This document shows positions 53,376 to 62,148 of a DNA stretch of 64,000 nucleotides, in pieces. The position numbers were made by a program, and so were the translations under genes. Below the pieces are notes generated by a model that saw only the letters and a program-made list of their open reading frames with translations, was not told the DNA's origin and made no database searches. Each line of letters opens with the position of its first letter. Position 1 is the first letter of the stretch. Origin of the DNA: an uncultured Clostridia bacterium (GTDB lineage: Bacteria > Bacillota > Clostridia > Christensenellales > Aristaeellaceae); the NCBI GenBank assembly GCA_934630705.1, contig CAKTWP010000001.1, positions 186,001 to 250,000 on the forward strand, in the 5' to 3' direction.

Positions 53376-55193
53376 TTATTTTTTGAAAACGAAGGTTTCC
53401 TGATAGTCCTGCCGGCCCTTACCGGTAAGAATCAGCCGGAACAGGCTGCCGGGGAAATTCCGGGCCATCCGTTCATCTGTGATAGGAATTTCTTCCACAG
53501 TGGCAGTCAGCCCCTTATCGCAATGGAGCACGCAGTGGCCAAGATTGATGCAGCCCGCGTCCACCACCGGCTTTTCCCGGGTCATGAACACCCAGGCGAC
53601 TTCCCCGGGCGCTTTCAAAGTGATATGATCCTGCAATGTCACTTCGTTATCGTCCATGCGAAGGGACCGTTCATACCCCGTCAGGCCTGCGGCGTCGGGA
53701 TACGCGTCCTTCAGCTCCATCCGCGCGCCGTCATCATTGGCCTCCAGCACGTTCGCCTTATTCTCGGCCGTATGGCCCTGCTCCACGCCGTTAATCATGG
53801 CCACATTATGATACCCGGAGCGCACATGCATCAGCTCATTGCGGCCGGGGCCGAAGGACTTGGCGCTGTATACCGTGTTGCCCATGTCCACCACCTGGGG
53901 CAGGCCATCGGCATAGAGCAGGACGGAGCCCACGTCGTTGTGCCCGTGGCCCTCGCCGTTATTGCCGCCCTTGATGGCCGCATAGAAATCGCCCCGTGGC
54001 CAGGAATACACCTGCAAATTTTCCAGATGGCCGTTAATCCGGGAGGACGCGTTTTCCGGCATTTCCACGGGATGGAACAGCCGGCTCAGCATCCGGCCCA
54101 GCTGGGGCGTATCCAATACCACGATGGTGGGCTGCACCTGCAGCACCTCCGCGCCCAGCGCCATCAAAGCGGGATTATGGGTCATCTTCCCTGCATGATA
54201 CAGCCGCTCGCCGCTCATCAGCGGCTGCGCATCGCAATCGGCAAAATTCAGATACCAGGTGCCCGCCGCATGCACATGCAGCGGATACGCCAGAATCCGG
54301 GCGATTTTTTCCTCGCCGTAAAAATCGATTTTGCCCTCCGTGGCCTGCCACAGCACATCCAGGCAATCCTCCATGGCCGCGCCGGCCACGTTCCAATAAT
54401 GGATGCCTTCTTCGCAGCCGCCGTCCGCAGGCATGGAGTTGATGTAGCCATCCAGCATCCACATACCCCGGGCCAGGGCATTGGCCAAGCGATGATCGTC
54501 CTGCTCCATGATCACCAGCGCATCCATCACGTTGGAGAGGATCCAGGTGGTCCAGTTGTTCAGCGGCCGGTTATGAATCAGGCCCATCCACCAGAAATCG
54601 TCCCGGGTCATAAACGGCACAAAAATCCGTTTTTCAATTTCCAGCGCGGCCCGGCGGCGCAGCAGGGGGGTCACCTTGTCCAGCTCCTCCCCCACCAGAT
54701 AAATCACCCAGGCCACCCCCGCGGCGGTCTGCGCGGCGAACAGGTCAATCACCGGGCTTTCCACATCCGGCAGGGGACGCATGGCTGCCGGGCGCTGGAA
54801 CAGCATGCCCATGTTGTTATGGGCGCTGATGCACCAGGAAGATTCCTCACAGATCAGCCACAGGCCGTTGATCACCGTGTCCAGATACTTTTCCGTATCG
54901 CCGGTGAGGCACAGCGCCAGGGCGGCATAATGGAGCATCCTGCGGCGCTCATAATAGGGATTCTGGAAAATGATCCGGTTGCCCGCGCGGGTAAAGGCCA
55001 TATACTGATCGGCAGTAAGGTTCGGATAGGGATGAGAAACGGCCCATTCCCCCAGCTTCAGGATTTCCTCCTGCTCCTGCCGGCCCAGCTTCTGCCAGGC
55101 GGCGCGATCGGCAAAGGTGGGATAGGTGATGCGGCGGCTCTTGGGCGCCAAAAGGGAATAAACGTCATGATCCTTCAGAAATTCACGCAGCAC
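53376..55193 (-). CDS. Heparinase II/III-family protein, probable polysaccharide lyase
   Basis: 605 aa: an N-terminal alpha/alpha toroid (about 20-340, with ICEESSWCISAHNN and VMDALVIMEQDDHRLANALA) and a C-terminal beta-sandwich with the heparinase II/III motif NNGEGHGHNDVGSVLLYADG, with the likely catalytic His, then PQVVDMGNTVYS. There is no signal peptide. The start is GTG 55193 with AAGGAGGG six bases ahead. It has its own promoter and a terminator separating it from the RpiR gene. Its uronic-acid substrate is unknown; proximity to MurNAc genes may be accidental. Confidence 0.85.
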   Translation of the reverse strand: MLREFLKDHDVYSLLAPKSRRITYPTFADRAAWQKLGRQEQEEILKLGEWAVSHPYPNLTADQYMAFTRAGNRIIFQNPYYERRRMLHYAALALCLTGDTEKYLDTVINGLWLICEESSWCISAHNNMGMLFQRPAAMRPLPDVESPVIDLFAAQTAAGVAWVIYLVGEELDKVTPLLRRRAALEIEKRIFVPFMTRDDFWWMGLIHNRPLNNWTTWILSNVMDALVIMEQDDHRLANALARGMWMLDGYINSMPADGGCEEGIHYWNVAGAAMEDCLDVLWQATEGKIDFYGEEKIARILAYPLHVHAAGTWYLNFADCDAQPLMSGERLYHAGKMTHNPALMALGAEVLQVQPTIVVLDTPQLGRMLSRLFHPVEMPENASSRINGHLENLQVYSWPRGDFYAAIKGGNNGEGHGHNDVGSVLLYADGLPQVVDMGNTVYSAKSFGPGRNELMHVRSGYHNVAMINGVEQGHTAENKANVLEANDDGARMELKDAYPDAAGLTGYERSLRMDDNEVTLQDHITLKAPGEVAWVFMTREKPVVDAGCINLGHCVLHCDKGLTATVEEIPITDERMARNFPGSLFRLILTGKGRQDYQETFVFKK

Positions 55194-55226
55194 AGGGAGC
55201 CCTCCTTACGGATTTATATCGCTTTT

Positions 55227-55255
55227 ATGGTAGCACATTTTCCCGAAAAGTGCAA
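55227..55255 (-). promoter_or_regulatory. Promoter of the heparinase-like gene
   Basis: Minus strand TTGCAC (55250-55255), 17 bases, TACCAT (55227-55232). Confidence 0.5.
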
Positions 55256-55352
55256 AGGAATTGCCTGTAAATCTGGATTATTTCCATATAAAAAGGAGGA
55301 AGGAACGGTTTCCCTCCCCCGGCTGCAGCCCCGATCGAACCGGCAGCGAAAG

Positions 55353-55377
55353 AAAACGGCGGCTTTTCCGGCGTTTT
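55353..55377 (-). terminator. Terminator after the RpiR gene
   Basis: Self-complementary AAAACG.CGG and CCG.CGTTTT arms downstream of the regulator stop, ending in a T-run. Confidence 0.55.
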
Positions 55378-55406
55378 CCCTCCGTTTCGCTTCAGGCCTT
55401 TCAGGG

Positions 55407-56258
55407 TTATTCGGCTTTTTCCTTGAGCTGACGGATGGTGGCGCGGGTGGTTTCCAGCTGCTGCTGCACATCCATACCCGAATGCTGAATATAGCCCACA
55501 AACAGCAGCTCCACCAGCAGAAACGACGAATACTTGGACTGCACAGCGGCGTATCGCACATCCTGCTCGCTTTCGGGCAGCGGCAGCGTGAACGTGGCCA
55601 GCGATGCCAGCGGCGACCGGCCAAACTTGGTCACCGCGATGCAGGGCACATTTCGCTCCGACGCCTGGCGAACGGCCATGTTCACCTCCCGGGTGCGCCC
55701 GGAATAGGAAAAAGCAATGAGCAGATCCTTTTCCGACATATACAGCGCGTCCAGAACGCCCAGATCATGGTCGTCCCGGTAAATGGCGCGCTTGTTCACC
55801 CGCACCAGCTTCTGCTGCAGATCCAATGCCGGCAGGCTGGATGCGCCTACGCCATAGAGATACACCGTATCCGCCTGGGCAATCAGCGCCACAGCCCGGC
55901 GGATGTCATCAAAATTCTGCAGGTTCAGGGCCGCCTGCATCCCCGCAGCAATCTTGGCGGACAGACAGGAAGCCATGTTTTCCAGGCTGTCGCTGAAATT
56001 CAGCTGCACCTGCTGCTCCTGCTGGGCCTGCTGCATCACATCCAGATGCAGGTCATCCTTCATATCCCGCAGGGAATCAAACCCCAGCATCCGGGCAAAA
56101 CGCACCACGGACGCAGGCGAAACGCCGCAGCTTTCCCCGATTTCCTTGGCGGAGGACCGCAGCACCAGCTGCGGATCGCTCAGCAGCAGCTGCGCCAGCT
56201 TCTTTTCGCCGGTTGTCATCGCGTCGATGGCCGAGCGTACTTTGGTCAGGCAAGACAT
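55407..56258 (-). CDS. RpiR/MurR-family transcriptional regulator
   Basis: 283 aa: N-terminal helix-turn-helix (AKEIGESCGVSPASVVRFAR, about residues 36-55) and a C-terminal SIS sugar-phosphate domain (VYLYGVGASSLPALDLQQKL, then LLIAFSYSGRTREVNMAVRQ). The SIS domain usually senses a phosphosugar; MurR, which binds MurNAc-6-phosphate, belongs here. It lies 38 bases after namZ in the same operon, so it probably controls MurNAc use. Confidence 0.9.
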   Translation of the reverse strand: MSCLTKVRSAIDAMTTGEKKLAQLLLSDPQLVLRSSAKEIGESCGVSPASVVRFARMLGFDSLRDMKDDLHLDVMQQAQQEQQVQLNFSDSLENMASCLSAKIAAGMQAALNLQNFDDIRRAVALIAQADTVYLYGVGASSLPALDLQQKLVRVNKRAIYRDDHDLGVLDALYMSEKDLLIAFSYSGRTREVNMAVRQASERNVPCIAVTKFGRSPLASLATFTLPLPESEQDVRYAAVQSKYSSFLLVELLFVGYIQHSGMDVQQQLETTRATIRQLKEKAE

Positions 56259-56296
56259 GGCGTGGTTCCCCCGCTCTCTTTTGTTGATGGTTGCGG

Positions 56297-57475
56297 TTAC
56301 TTATACAGGCTGTATTTTTCCCGGATGGGCAGGAAAGCCCGTGCTTCTTCCTCCCAGCCCGCCAGAATCTCCTCGGCGCTCTTGAGGCCCAGGCGCAGCT
56401 CATCCGTGCCGCTGGCGATGTCGATGTGATACCGGCCGCCATTCTTGGGCTCGAGGAACTTAAACTCCGTGGGATAGAGCTTTTGCAGGGTACGGATCAG
56501 CTTCACGCCCAGCTCCACCGGCCGCACGGCCTTCTGATCCGTCACATGGATCTGCACCCCGGCGCAAACCTGCTGCTCGTACTTATAGAACGTGGGGATG
56601 AAATACACCACGCTGAACTGCACCCCGGGCAGCTCCAGCGCGTCCATGGCATCCTTGGTTTTGAAGGGGTCAATGAACGGCGCGCCGATGTATTCAAAGG
56701 GCCGGGTGGTTCCCCGGGCGTCGGACACATTAGTGCCCGCCAGCAGGCATGTGCCGTTATAGAGGGTGATGGCATCCATGTTGGGCAGATTGGGGCTGGG
56801 GCACACCTTGGGCAGCCCGGTTTCCCCAAAGAACATGCTGCGATCCCAGCCGGAAACGGGCACCACCTGCAAATTGCATCCCAACTCATAGAAGCCGTTA
56901 TAGAACAGCGCCAGCTCGCCCAGGGTCATGCCATGGCGGATGGGCACCCGGGTCAGGCCGATGAAGGAAAGGTTTTCCTCCCGATGGCAATTGCCTTCCA
57001 CTGCGCCGCCAATGGGATTGGGCCGATCCAGCACGATGCATTCCTTCCCCGCTTTGGCGCAGGCTTTCATGATATAAAACAGCGTGGAGGGGAAGGTGTA
57101 ATACCGGGAGCCCACATCCTGAATGTCAAACACAATGGCGTCCACTCGATCCAGCGCTTCCTGAGAGGGCATATACAGCGCATCGCGGACGGACTTGACA
57201 TTGGTGTCGATGGAATCCGCAAAGAGACTGTACGCCGGCAGGCCGGAGTAAGCGTCAATATGCGTATCCACCAGCACACCGCCCTGAAGCTCTCCCCGCA
57301 CTCCATGCTCCGGGGAGAACAGGGTGGTCAGCTGATAGCTTTCCCGTAGGATTTCGATGCTGGAGCGATAATCCCGGCCGATGCCGGAGCCGCCGGTGAC
57401 CAGGCCCAGGCGCTTACCGGAAAATACGGATGCAAATTCTTGGATGCGGTCAATGCCGCAGCAGGTGTTGCCCAT
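56297..57475 (-). CDS. namZ: NamZ-like exo-beta-N-acetylmuramidase (DUF1343, GH171)
   Basis: 392-aa member of the DUF1343 family, whose characterised member NamZ removes terminal MurNAc from peptidoglycan glycan chains. FSPEHGVRGELQGGVLVDTH, DAIVFDIQDVGSRYYTFPST and VLDRPNPIGGAVEGN are family signatures. No signal peptide is evident, so it may act on imported MurNAc-GlcNAc. ATG 57475 has GGAGGAACTGCTC ahead; the upstream TTG is less likely. In an operon with an ABC importer and RpiR regulator. Confidence 0.88.
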   Translation of the reverse strand: MGNTCCGIDRIQEFASVFSGKRLGLVTGGSGIGRDYRSSIEILRESYQLTTLFSPEHGVRGELQGGVLVDTHIDAYSGLPAYSLFADSIDTNVKSVRDALYMPSQEALDRVDAIVFDIQDVGSRYYTFPSTLFYIMKACAKAGKECIVLDRPNPIGGAVEGNCHREENLSFIGLTRVPIRHGMTLGELALFYNGFYELGCNLQVVPVSGWDRSMFFGETGLPKVCPSPNLPNMDAITLYNGTCLLAGTNVSDARGTTRPFEYIGAPFIDPFKTKDAMDALELPGVQFSVVYFIPTFYKYEQQVCAGVQIHVTDQKAVRPVELGVKLIRTLQKLYPTEFKFLEPKNGGRYHIDIASGTDELRLGLKSAEEILAGWEEEARAFLPIREKYSLYK

Positions 57476-57556
57476 GAGCAGTTCCTCCGTGTTCAAAGGG
57501 CGGCGCTCCGGACAGGAGTGCCCAAAGCGCCGCCGCAGATGTTTGTATTTCTGGAA

Positions 57557-59077
57557 TTACTTGGAGAAGATGCGGTTGTAAGCCTCGACCTGTTCGTCGA
57601 TCACTTCCTGCCAGCCGCTGGCCTTGATGGACTCATACTGCTTGTAGAAGTCTTCCACAGTCAGCTCGCCCACCACGCACTGCGCGAAGATGCTGCTCAG
57701 CTTGCTGGTGTATTCAGCGCCGTATTCGATGTACGCATCGGTATCGAACAGAGGCACCAGGGTGTAGAAGTAGGGCTCGTTGTTATACAGCGCATCGTAG
57801 AAGTACTTCACGGGCTCGGTCAGCTCATCGTAGCTCTTGCCGCCGGTGAGGATCTGCATGTAGGCGTCGCCCAGGAAGTTGTAGGAGATCAGGGAGGGGA
57901 TGATGCCGGAAGCGCGGGCCGCGGTGAAGCCGCCGGCCAGGATGTCATCGTTGAGGACGTACTTGCCATCCACCATGTGATGATGCTTGCCTTCCAGGCC
58001 GTAGTTGAGCAGATCGCTGCCTTCGTCAGAGTAGATGTAGTTGAACAGCTTCAGGATGTTTTCCACGTTGCCGCGCTTTTCAGCTTCGGTGGTGATGCAC
58101 AGGCCGTAGGTATACATCTTGGTGCGGGCCTTCACCAGACCATTGGTGCCTTCATAATACCGGGCGGGCTTGACAAACTTGAAGGCGGCATCCGCATCGC
58201 CATTGCTGCGCAGGGTGGCGGTAGTCAGGTTAGCGCGTTCAGAGTAGTAGTAAGTGGTGCCGGCAATGGAGGAGTCCAAGGTGGTCTTAAAGGTGTCGTT
58301 ACGGGTGGCAAATTCCTTGTCCAGCAGGCCCTCGTTGTAGAGCTGGATCATGGTTTCCAGGTAATCCTTGAAGTGCTCATGCTCATAGAGGGGAACCAGC
58401 TGACCATCGTTGGTGGTGGCGAAGAAGTTGTTGTTGACCTTGATGTCAAACCAGGTCCCCAGCTCCAGCAGGCCGGTGGTGTTGGGCACAACGATCGGGA
58501 TTTCGTCGTTCTTATCGCCGTTGCCATTGGCGTCGTTATCGCGAACCCAGGTCCAGTAGGTCATCCAGTCGCTCCAGGTTTCCAGCTCTTCCAGGCCGGC
58601 AGCCTTCACCCAATCCGCACGCACCAGGTTGGAGTAGGAGGGGGGGAAGTCCAGGATGTGGGAGATGAAGTACATCTTGCCGTCGGAGGCGTTGCGCAGA
58701 TAAGCATAATCCGCGTCGTCCAGCAGGGCCAGATAGTTGGGGCAGTATTCAGCCAGCAGATCATCCAGGGGGATGATGGCTTCCTGGTTGAGCAGCAGGG
58801 AGGTGGAAGCGCCATAGATGGCATCGGGCACATCGCCGGAGGCCAGCACGGTGTTCACCTTTTCGTCATAGTTGCTGTTGGGGGCCCAGATGAAGTTCAT
58901 GCGGATGCCGGTGCGGGCAGCCAGCTCGTCCCAGATCGAGGTTTCATCGGGGTTGTAGGGAGACCAGGTCTTGGCCAGCACGGTGAAGCTCGCTTCTTCT
59001 TCAGCCATCACGCCGGTCAGGGGCAGCAGCGCCGCGATCATTACCAGCGCCAGCAGCATAGCCAGGGTCTTTTTCAT
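57557..59077 (-). CDS. Lpl-type sugar ABC transporter substrate-binding protein, Mur locus
   Basis: 506-aa extracellular binding protein of the LplA group. Signal peptide MKKTLAMLLALVMIAALLPL ends near GVMA, no lipobox. KVNTVLASGDVPDAIYGAST, DNDANGNGDKNDEIPIVVPN and TVEDFYKQYESIKASGWQEV are typical. Codon choice suggests high expression. Given its neighbours the ligand may be MurNAc-GlcNAc or a muropeptide sugar (inference). Confidence 0.92.
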   Translation of the reverse strand: MKKTLAMLLALVMIAALLPLTGVMAEEEASFTVLAKTWSPYNPDETSIWDELAARTGIRMNFIWAPNSNYDEKVNTVLASGDVPDAIYGASTSLLLNQEAIIPLDDLLAEYCPNYLALLDDADYAYLRNASDGKMYFISHILDFPPSYSNLVRADWVKAAGLEELETWSDWMTYWTWVRDNDANGNGDKNDEIPIVVPNTTGLLELGTWFDIKVNNNFFATTNDGQLVPLYEHEHFKDYLETMIQLYNEGLLDKEFATRNDTFKTTLDSSIAGTTYYYSERANLTTATLRSNGDADAAFKFVKPARYYEGTNGLVKARTKMYTYGLCITTEAEKRGNVENILKLFNYIYSDEGSDLLNYGLEGKHHHMVDGKYVLNDDILAGGFTAARASGIIPSLISYNFLGDAYMQILTGGKSYDELTEPVKYFYDALYNNEPYFYTLVPLFDTDAYIEYGAEYTSKLSSIFAQCVVGELTVEDFYKQYESIKASGWQEVIDEQVEAYNRIFSK

Positions 59078-59145
59078 GAGTTTTTCCTCCTTCAGTTTTT
59101 ATCCTTATGCCCACGGCTTCCGCCGCAGGGATGGATCGCAGTCAT

Positions 59146-60042
59146 TTAGCCCTTCACAGCGCCGATCATCATGCCCTTGACGAAGTATTTCTGCAGGAAG
59201 GGATAGATCACCAGCATGGGCACCATGGCCAGAAACACCACGGCGTTCTTGGTCTGCTCGGAAATGGCGCTGTGGCTGGAGCCTTCCACCGTGGTGGTGG
59301 ACATGCCGTAAAGCTCCGTGCCGGAGGCTTCCAGCACGATATCCCGCAGCACCAGCTGGAGGGTATATTTCTTGGTGTCGTTGATGTAGATCAGGGGAGC
59401 GAAGAAATCGTTCCAGTGGCCCACCACGCTCCACAGCGCGATGATGGCCAAAGCGGGCTTGGCCATGGGCGTGATGATCTTGGCCAGCACGCCAAAGTCG
59501 TTCGCCCCATCCAGATACGCCGATTCTACCAGCGATGCGGGAATGGATTCGTAATAGTTGCGCAGGATGATGGTGTTATACGCCGAGATCAGCGATACGA
59601 TCACCAGGCTGGCCAGATTGTTCACCAGTCCCAGGGTTTTCACCACCATGAACGAGGGGATCATGCCGGCGCTGAACCACATGGTGAACATAATCATGAA
59701 GGAAACAACCTTCTTGCCATAGAAGTCGCAGAACGCCAGCGGATACGCGGCCATGGAGGTGAAGATCAGGGTGAAAATGCACCCGCTGACAGACACCAGC
59801 ACCGTGTTCATATACGAGGACAGCAGCAGCCGGTTGGTGAACGCCTTTTCATAGGCGCTCAGATCCAGGCCCATGGGATAGAAGGTGACCGAGCCTGTGA
59901 GCACGGCCGTATCCTCGCTCAGGGAGATGGCCAGAATGTTCAGCACCGGATAGAGAATCAGGATCATGAAAATGATCATGAACAGGGTATTGAATACCGT
60001 GAAGCACTTCTGGGAAACAGTGCGCTTGCCGACCACTTGCAT
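59146..60042 (-). CDS. Lpl-type ABC permease (LplC-like), Mur locus
   Basis: 298-aa permease with six hydrophobic segments, EAA loop LVESAYLDGANDFGVLAKII and family C-terminus YPFLQKYFVKGMMIGAVKG. GGAGGAAACAAG precedes the ATG. Pairs with the upstream permease. Confidence 0.94.
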   Translation of the reverse strand: MQVVGKRTVSQKCFTVFNTLFMIIFMILILYPVLNILAISLSEDTAVLTGSVTFYPMGLDLSAYEKAFTNRLLLSSYMNTVLVSVSGCIFTLIFTSMAAYPLAFCDFYGKKVVSFMIMFTMWFSAGMIPSFMVVKTLGLVNNLASLVIVSLISAYNTIILRNYYESIPASLVESAYLDGANDFGVLAKIITPMAKPALAIIALWSVVGHWNDFFAPLIYINDTKKYTLQLVLRDIVLEASGTELYGMSTTTVEGSSHSAISEQTKNAVVFLAMVPMLVIYPFLQKYFVKGMMIGAVKG

Positions 60043-60057
60043 CTTGTTTCCTCCTTC

Positions 60058-60999
60058 TTACCACAGGCTGACCTCGCCAACCTTGCGGCTGACGGTATTG
60101 GAAATCAGAATCAGAGAGAAATTGATCACCGAGTTAAACAGGCCGATGGCGGTGGAATAGCTGTAGTTGGCGTTGACGATGCCCTTCTTATATAGATAAG
60201 TAGAAATCACTTCGGACACGCCCAGGTTCAGATCGTTCTGCAGCAGATACACCTTTTCAAAGCCCACGTTCATCATCCGGCCCAGCTGCAGGATGAACAT
60301 GATCACGATGGTGGAGCGGATGCCGGGCAGGGTGATATGCCAGGTCTGCTGCATGCGGTTGGCGCCGTCCACGATAGCGGCCTCATACAGGGAGGGGTCG
60401 ATGCTGGTAAGCGCGCACAGATACACGATGGCGCTCCAGCCCGTGCCCTGCCAGATGGAGGAGATAATGTAAATCGAGCGGAAATACTTTTCCTTGCCCA
60501 TGAAGTAAATGGCTTCATTGCCGGCGCTCTTGATGATCTTGTTCACGATGCCCAGGGAGGGAGACAGCAGCGTGTTAATCATGCTTACCACGATCATCAC
60601 GGAGATAAAGTAGGGCAGATAACTGACCGTCTGCACCAGCTTTTTGAAATGGTTGCTGCGAATTTCGTTCAGCAGCAGGGCAAACAGGATGGGGATGGGG
60701 AACACGATCAGCAGCGAATAGGCGTTGAGCACCAGCGTGTTGCGCAGTAGCACCCAGAAATCCGAGCTGTTGAAAAAGCGGGTGAAATGCTTGAAATACA
60801 CCAGCTTGCTTCCCTCGAAGCCCTTGAGCAGCTTATAATCGTAGAAAGCCATGCGGATCCAGTACATGGGCCAATACTTAAAGATGATAAAATATGCCAT
60901 CACCGGCAGCAGCATCAAATAGACATACCGCGAACGCCACAGCCGCGCCCCGACCCGGCTCCGCCGGGGTTTAGGAAGTCCTTGTGCAGTCTGACCCAT
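60058..60999 (-). CDS. Lpl-type ABC permease (LplB-like), Mur locus
   Basis: 313-aa permease: MLLPVMAYFIIFKYWPMYWI opens the membrane part, and the EAA loop is YEAAIVDGANRMQQTWHITL. ATG 60999 is preceded by GGAGGCGATTTC; the TTG at 61026 is an alternative. First gene of the minus-strand Mur operon; no ATPase gene is present. Confidence 0.93.
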   Translation of the reverse strand: MGQTAQGLPKPRRSRVGARLWRSRYVYLMLLPVMAYFIIFKYWPMYWIRMAFYDYKLLKGFEGSKLVYFKHFTRFFNSSDFWVLLRNTLVLNAYSLLIVFPIPILFALLLNEIRSNHFKKLVQTVSYLPYFISVMIVVSMINTLLSPSLGIVNKIIKSAGNEAIYFMGKEKYFRSIYIISSIWQGTGWSAIVYLCALTSIDPSLYEAAIVDGANRMQQTWHITLPGIRSTIVIMFILQLGRMMNVGFEKVYLLQNDLNLGVSEVISTYLYKKGIVNANYSYSTAIGLFNSVINFSLILISNTVSRKVGEVSLW

Positions 61000-61039
61000 G
61001 AAATCGCCTCCGCCTTTTCCGTTCAATCAACCATGCCTT

Positions 61040-61051
61040 GATTTCGAAATC
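61040..61051. promoter_or_regulatory. 12-bp palindrome in the divergent Mur promoter region
   Basis: GATTTCGAAATC, a perfect palindrome between the transporter promoter and its first gene, next to several TTTCA/TGAAA motifs. A possible RpiR-type operator; not proven. Confidence 0.35.
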
Positions 61052-61071
61052 TTCGTTTCATTTCAAGTATG

Positions 61072-61099
61072 ATTATACTGAAATATTTTGTGATGTCAA
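61072..61099 (-). promoter_or_regulatory. Promoter of the Mur transporter operon
   Basis: Minus strand TTGACA (61094-61099), 16 bases, TATAAT (61072-61077). Confidence 0.7.
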
Positions 61100-61171
61100 T
61101 ATGCTTTTTTATATTTTATGATGCTTTTCCTACCATTTTCTCTCTTTTTATTTCTTTTTTACATTTTGTAA

Positions 61172-61200
61172 TTGAAATGTGGAATCATTTGTGATATACT
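61172..61200 (+). promoter_or_regulatory. Promoter of epimerase-murQ
   Basis: TTGAAA (61172-61177), 17 bases, TATACT (61195-61200), 39 bases before the ATG. Confidence 0.65.
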
Positions 61201-61239
61201 CTTTACACACCATTTTAACGCAAACAGGAGGGGGTCGTT

Positions 61240-62148
61240 ATGCGACTGTCCACAACCATCAATTTTTTCATTGCCCCCTATACCCAGTCCTTCGATGCCT
61301 GCGTGGAAGCGCTGGAGCAATACAGGGATCTGGGCTTTTCCAATCTGGATGCCATCTTCTGCGGTGCGGAGAATCCCGGCTCTCCCCTGCGCCAGGACGG
61401 CTGGGAAGATTGGGTGGCCGCCATCGGCCAGGCCGCCAGGGAACGGGGCATCACGTTTGTGCAATCCCATGTGCCTTTCTATAATTTCTGCACCATGCCC
61501 GCCTCCGTTCCCGCGGACGCGGAGGAGATCGTGGATCGCTCCATTCAGGCCGCCGGCATTCTGGGCGCGCCCTGGACGGTTGCCCATCCCGCCACGGCGC
61601 TGGGGGCAAAGCTGCCCTTTGTTTCGTCCAAGGCGCAGAACCTGGATTATTTCAAGCGTCGTCTGGCGGTCTGCCAGCGCTATGGCGTGGGCCTTACCCT
61701 GGAAAACATGGCGGACTTTGAAGGCGGCGGCCGGCATCGCTGGTATTGCGCCTATGCCGAGGAGTTGTGCGATCTGATCGATACGTTGGATCAGGGCAGC
61801 GGTCTGGTGGGCGCCTGCTGGGATTTCGGCCATGCCAATCTGATGTACGCCGATCAGTCCGGCGCGCTGGAGCTGCTGGGCCAGCGGCTGAAGGTGGTGC
61901 ATGTGCATGATAACAGCGGCCAGCGGGATGACCATATCGCCCCCTTCCGGGGCACGGTGGACTGGTTTTCCATCATGCAGACCCTGGCGCGCATGGGCTA
62001 TCGCCACGACTTCAGCTTCGAGGTGCGGCGGATGCTGCAGCCCGGCGTGCCCGATGAAGTGAAGAATTCGCTGTGGCGGCATCTGAAGGTGGTAGGCGAA
62101 TTTCTGATTGCCCAGTACGACGCTGCCTGTAAGGGAGAAATCAAATGA
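61240..62148 (+). CDS. Sugar phosphate isomerase/epimerase-like TIM-barrel protein
   Basis: 302 aa of the AP-endonuclease-2-like TIM-barrel family (COG1082). YRDLGFSNLDAIFCGAENPG, ITFVQSHVPFYNFC, GVGLTLENMAD (metal Glu), GACWDFGHANL and VVHVHDNSGQRDDHIAPFRG carry the expected metal ligands. AGGAGG precedes the ATG. The stop overlaps the murQ start (ATGA), so a role in amino-sugar or MurNAc use is likely, but the reaction is unknown. Confidence 0.85.
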   Translation: MRLSTTINFFIAPYTQSFDACVEALEQYRDLGFSNLDAIFCGAENPGSPLRQDGWEDWVAAIGQAARERGITFVQSHVPFYNFCTMPASVPADAEEIVDRSIQAAGILGAPWTVAHPATALGAKLPFVSSKAQNLDYFKRRLAVCQRYGVGLTLENMADFEGGGRHRWYCAYAEELCDLIDTLDQGSGLVGACWDFGHANLMYADQSGALELLGQRLKVVHVHDNSGQRDDHIAPFRGTVDWFSIMQTLARMGYRHDFSFEVRRMLQPGVPDEVKNSLWRHLKVVGEFLIAQYDAACKGEIK

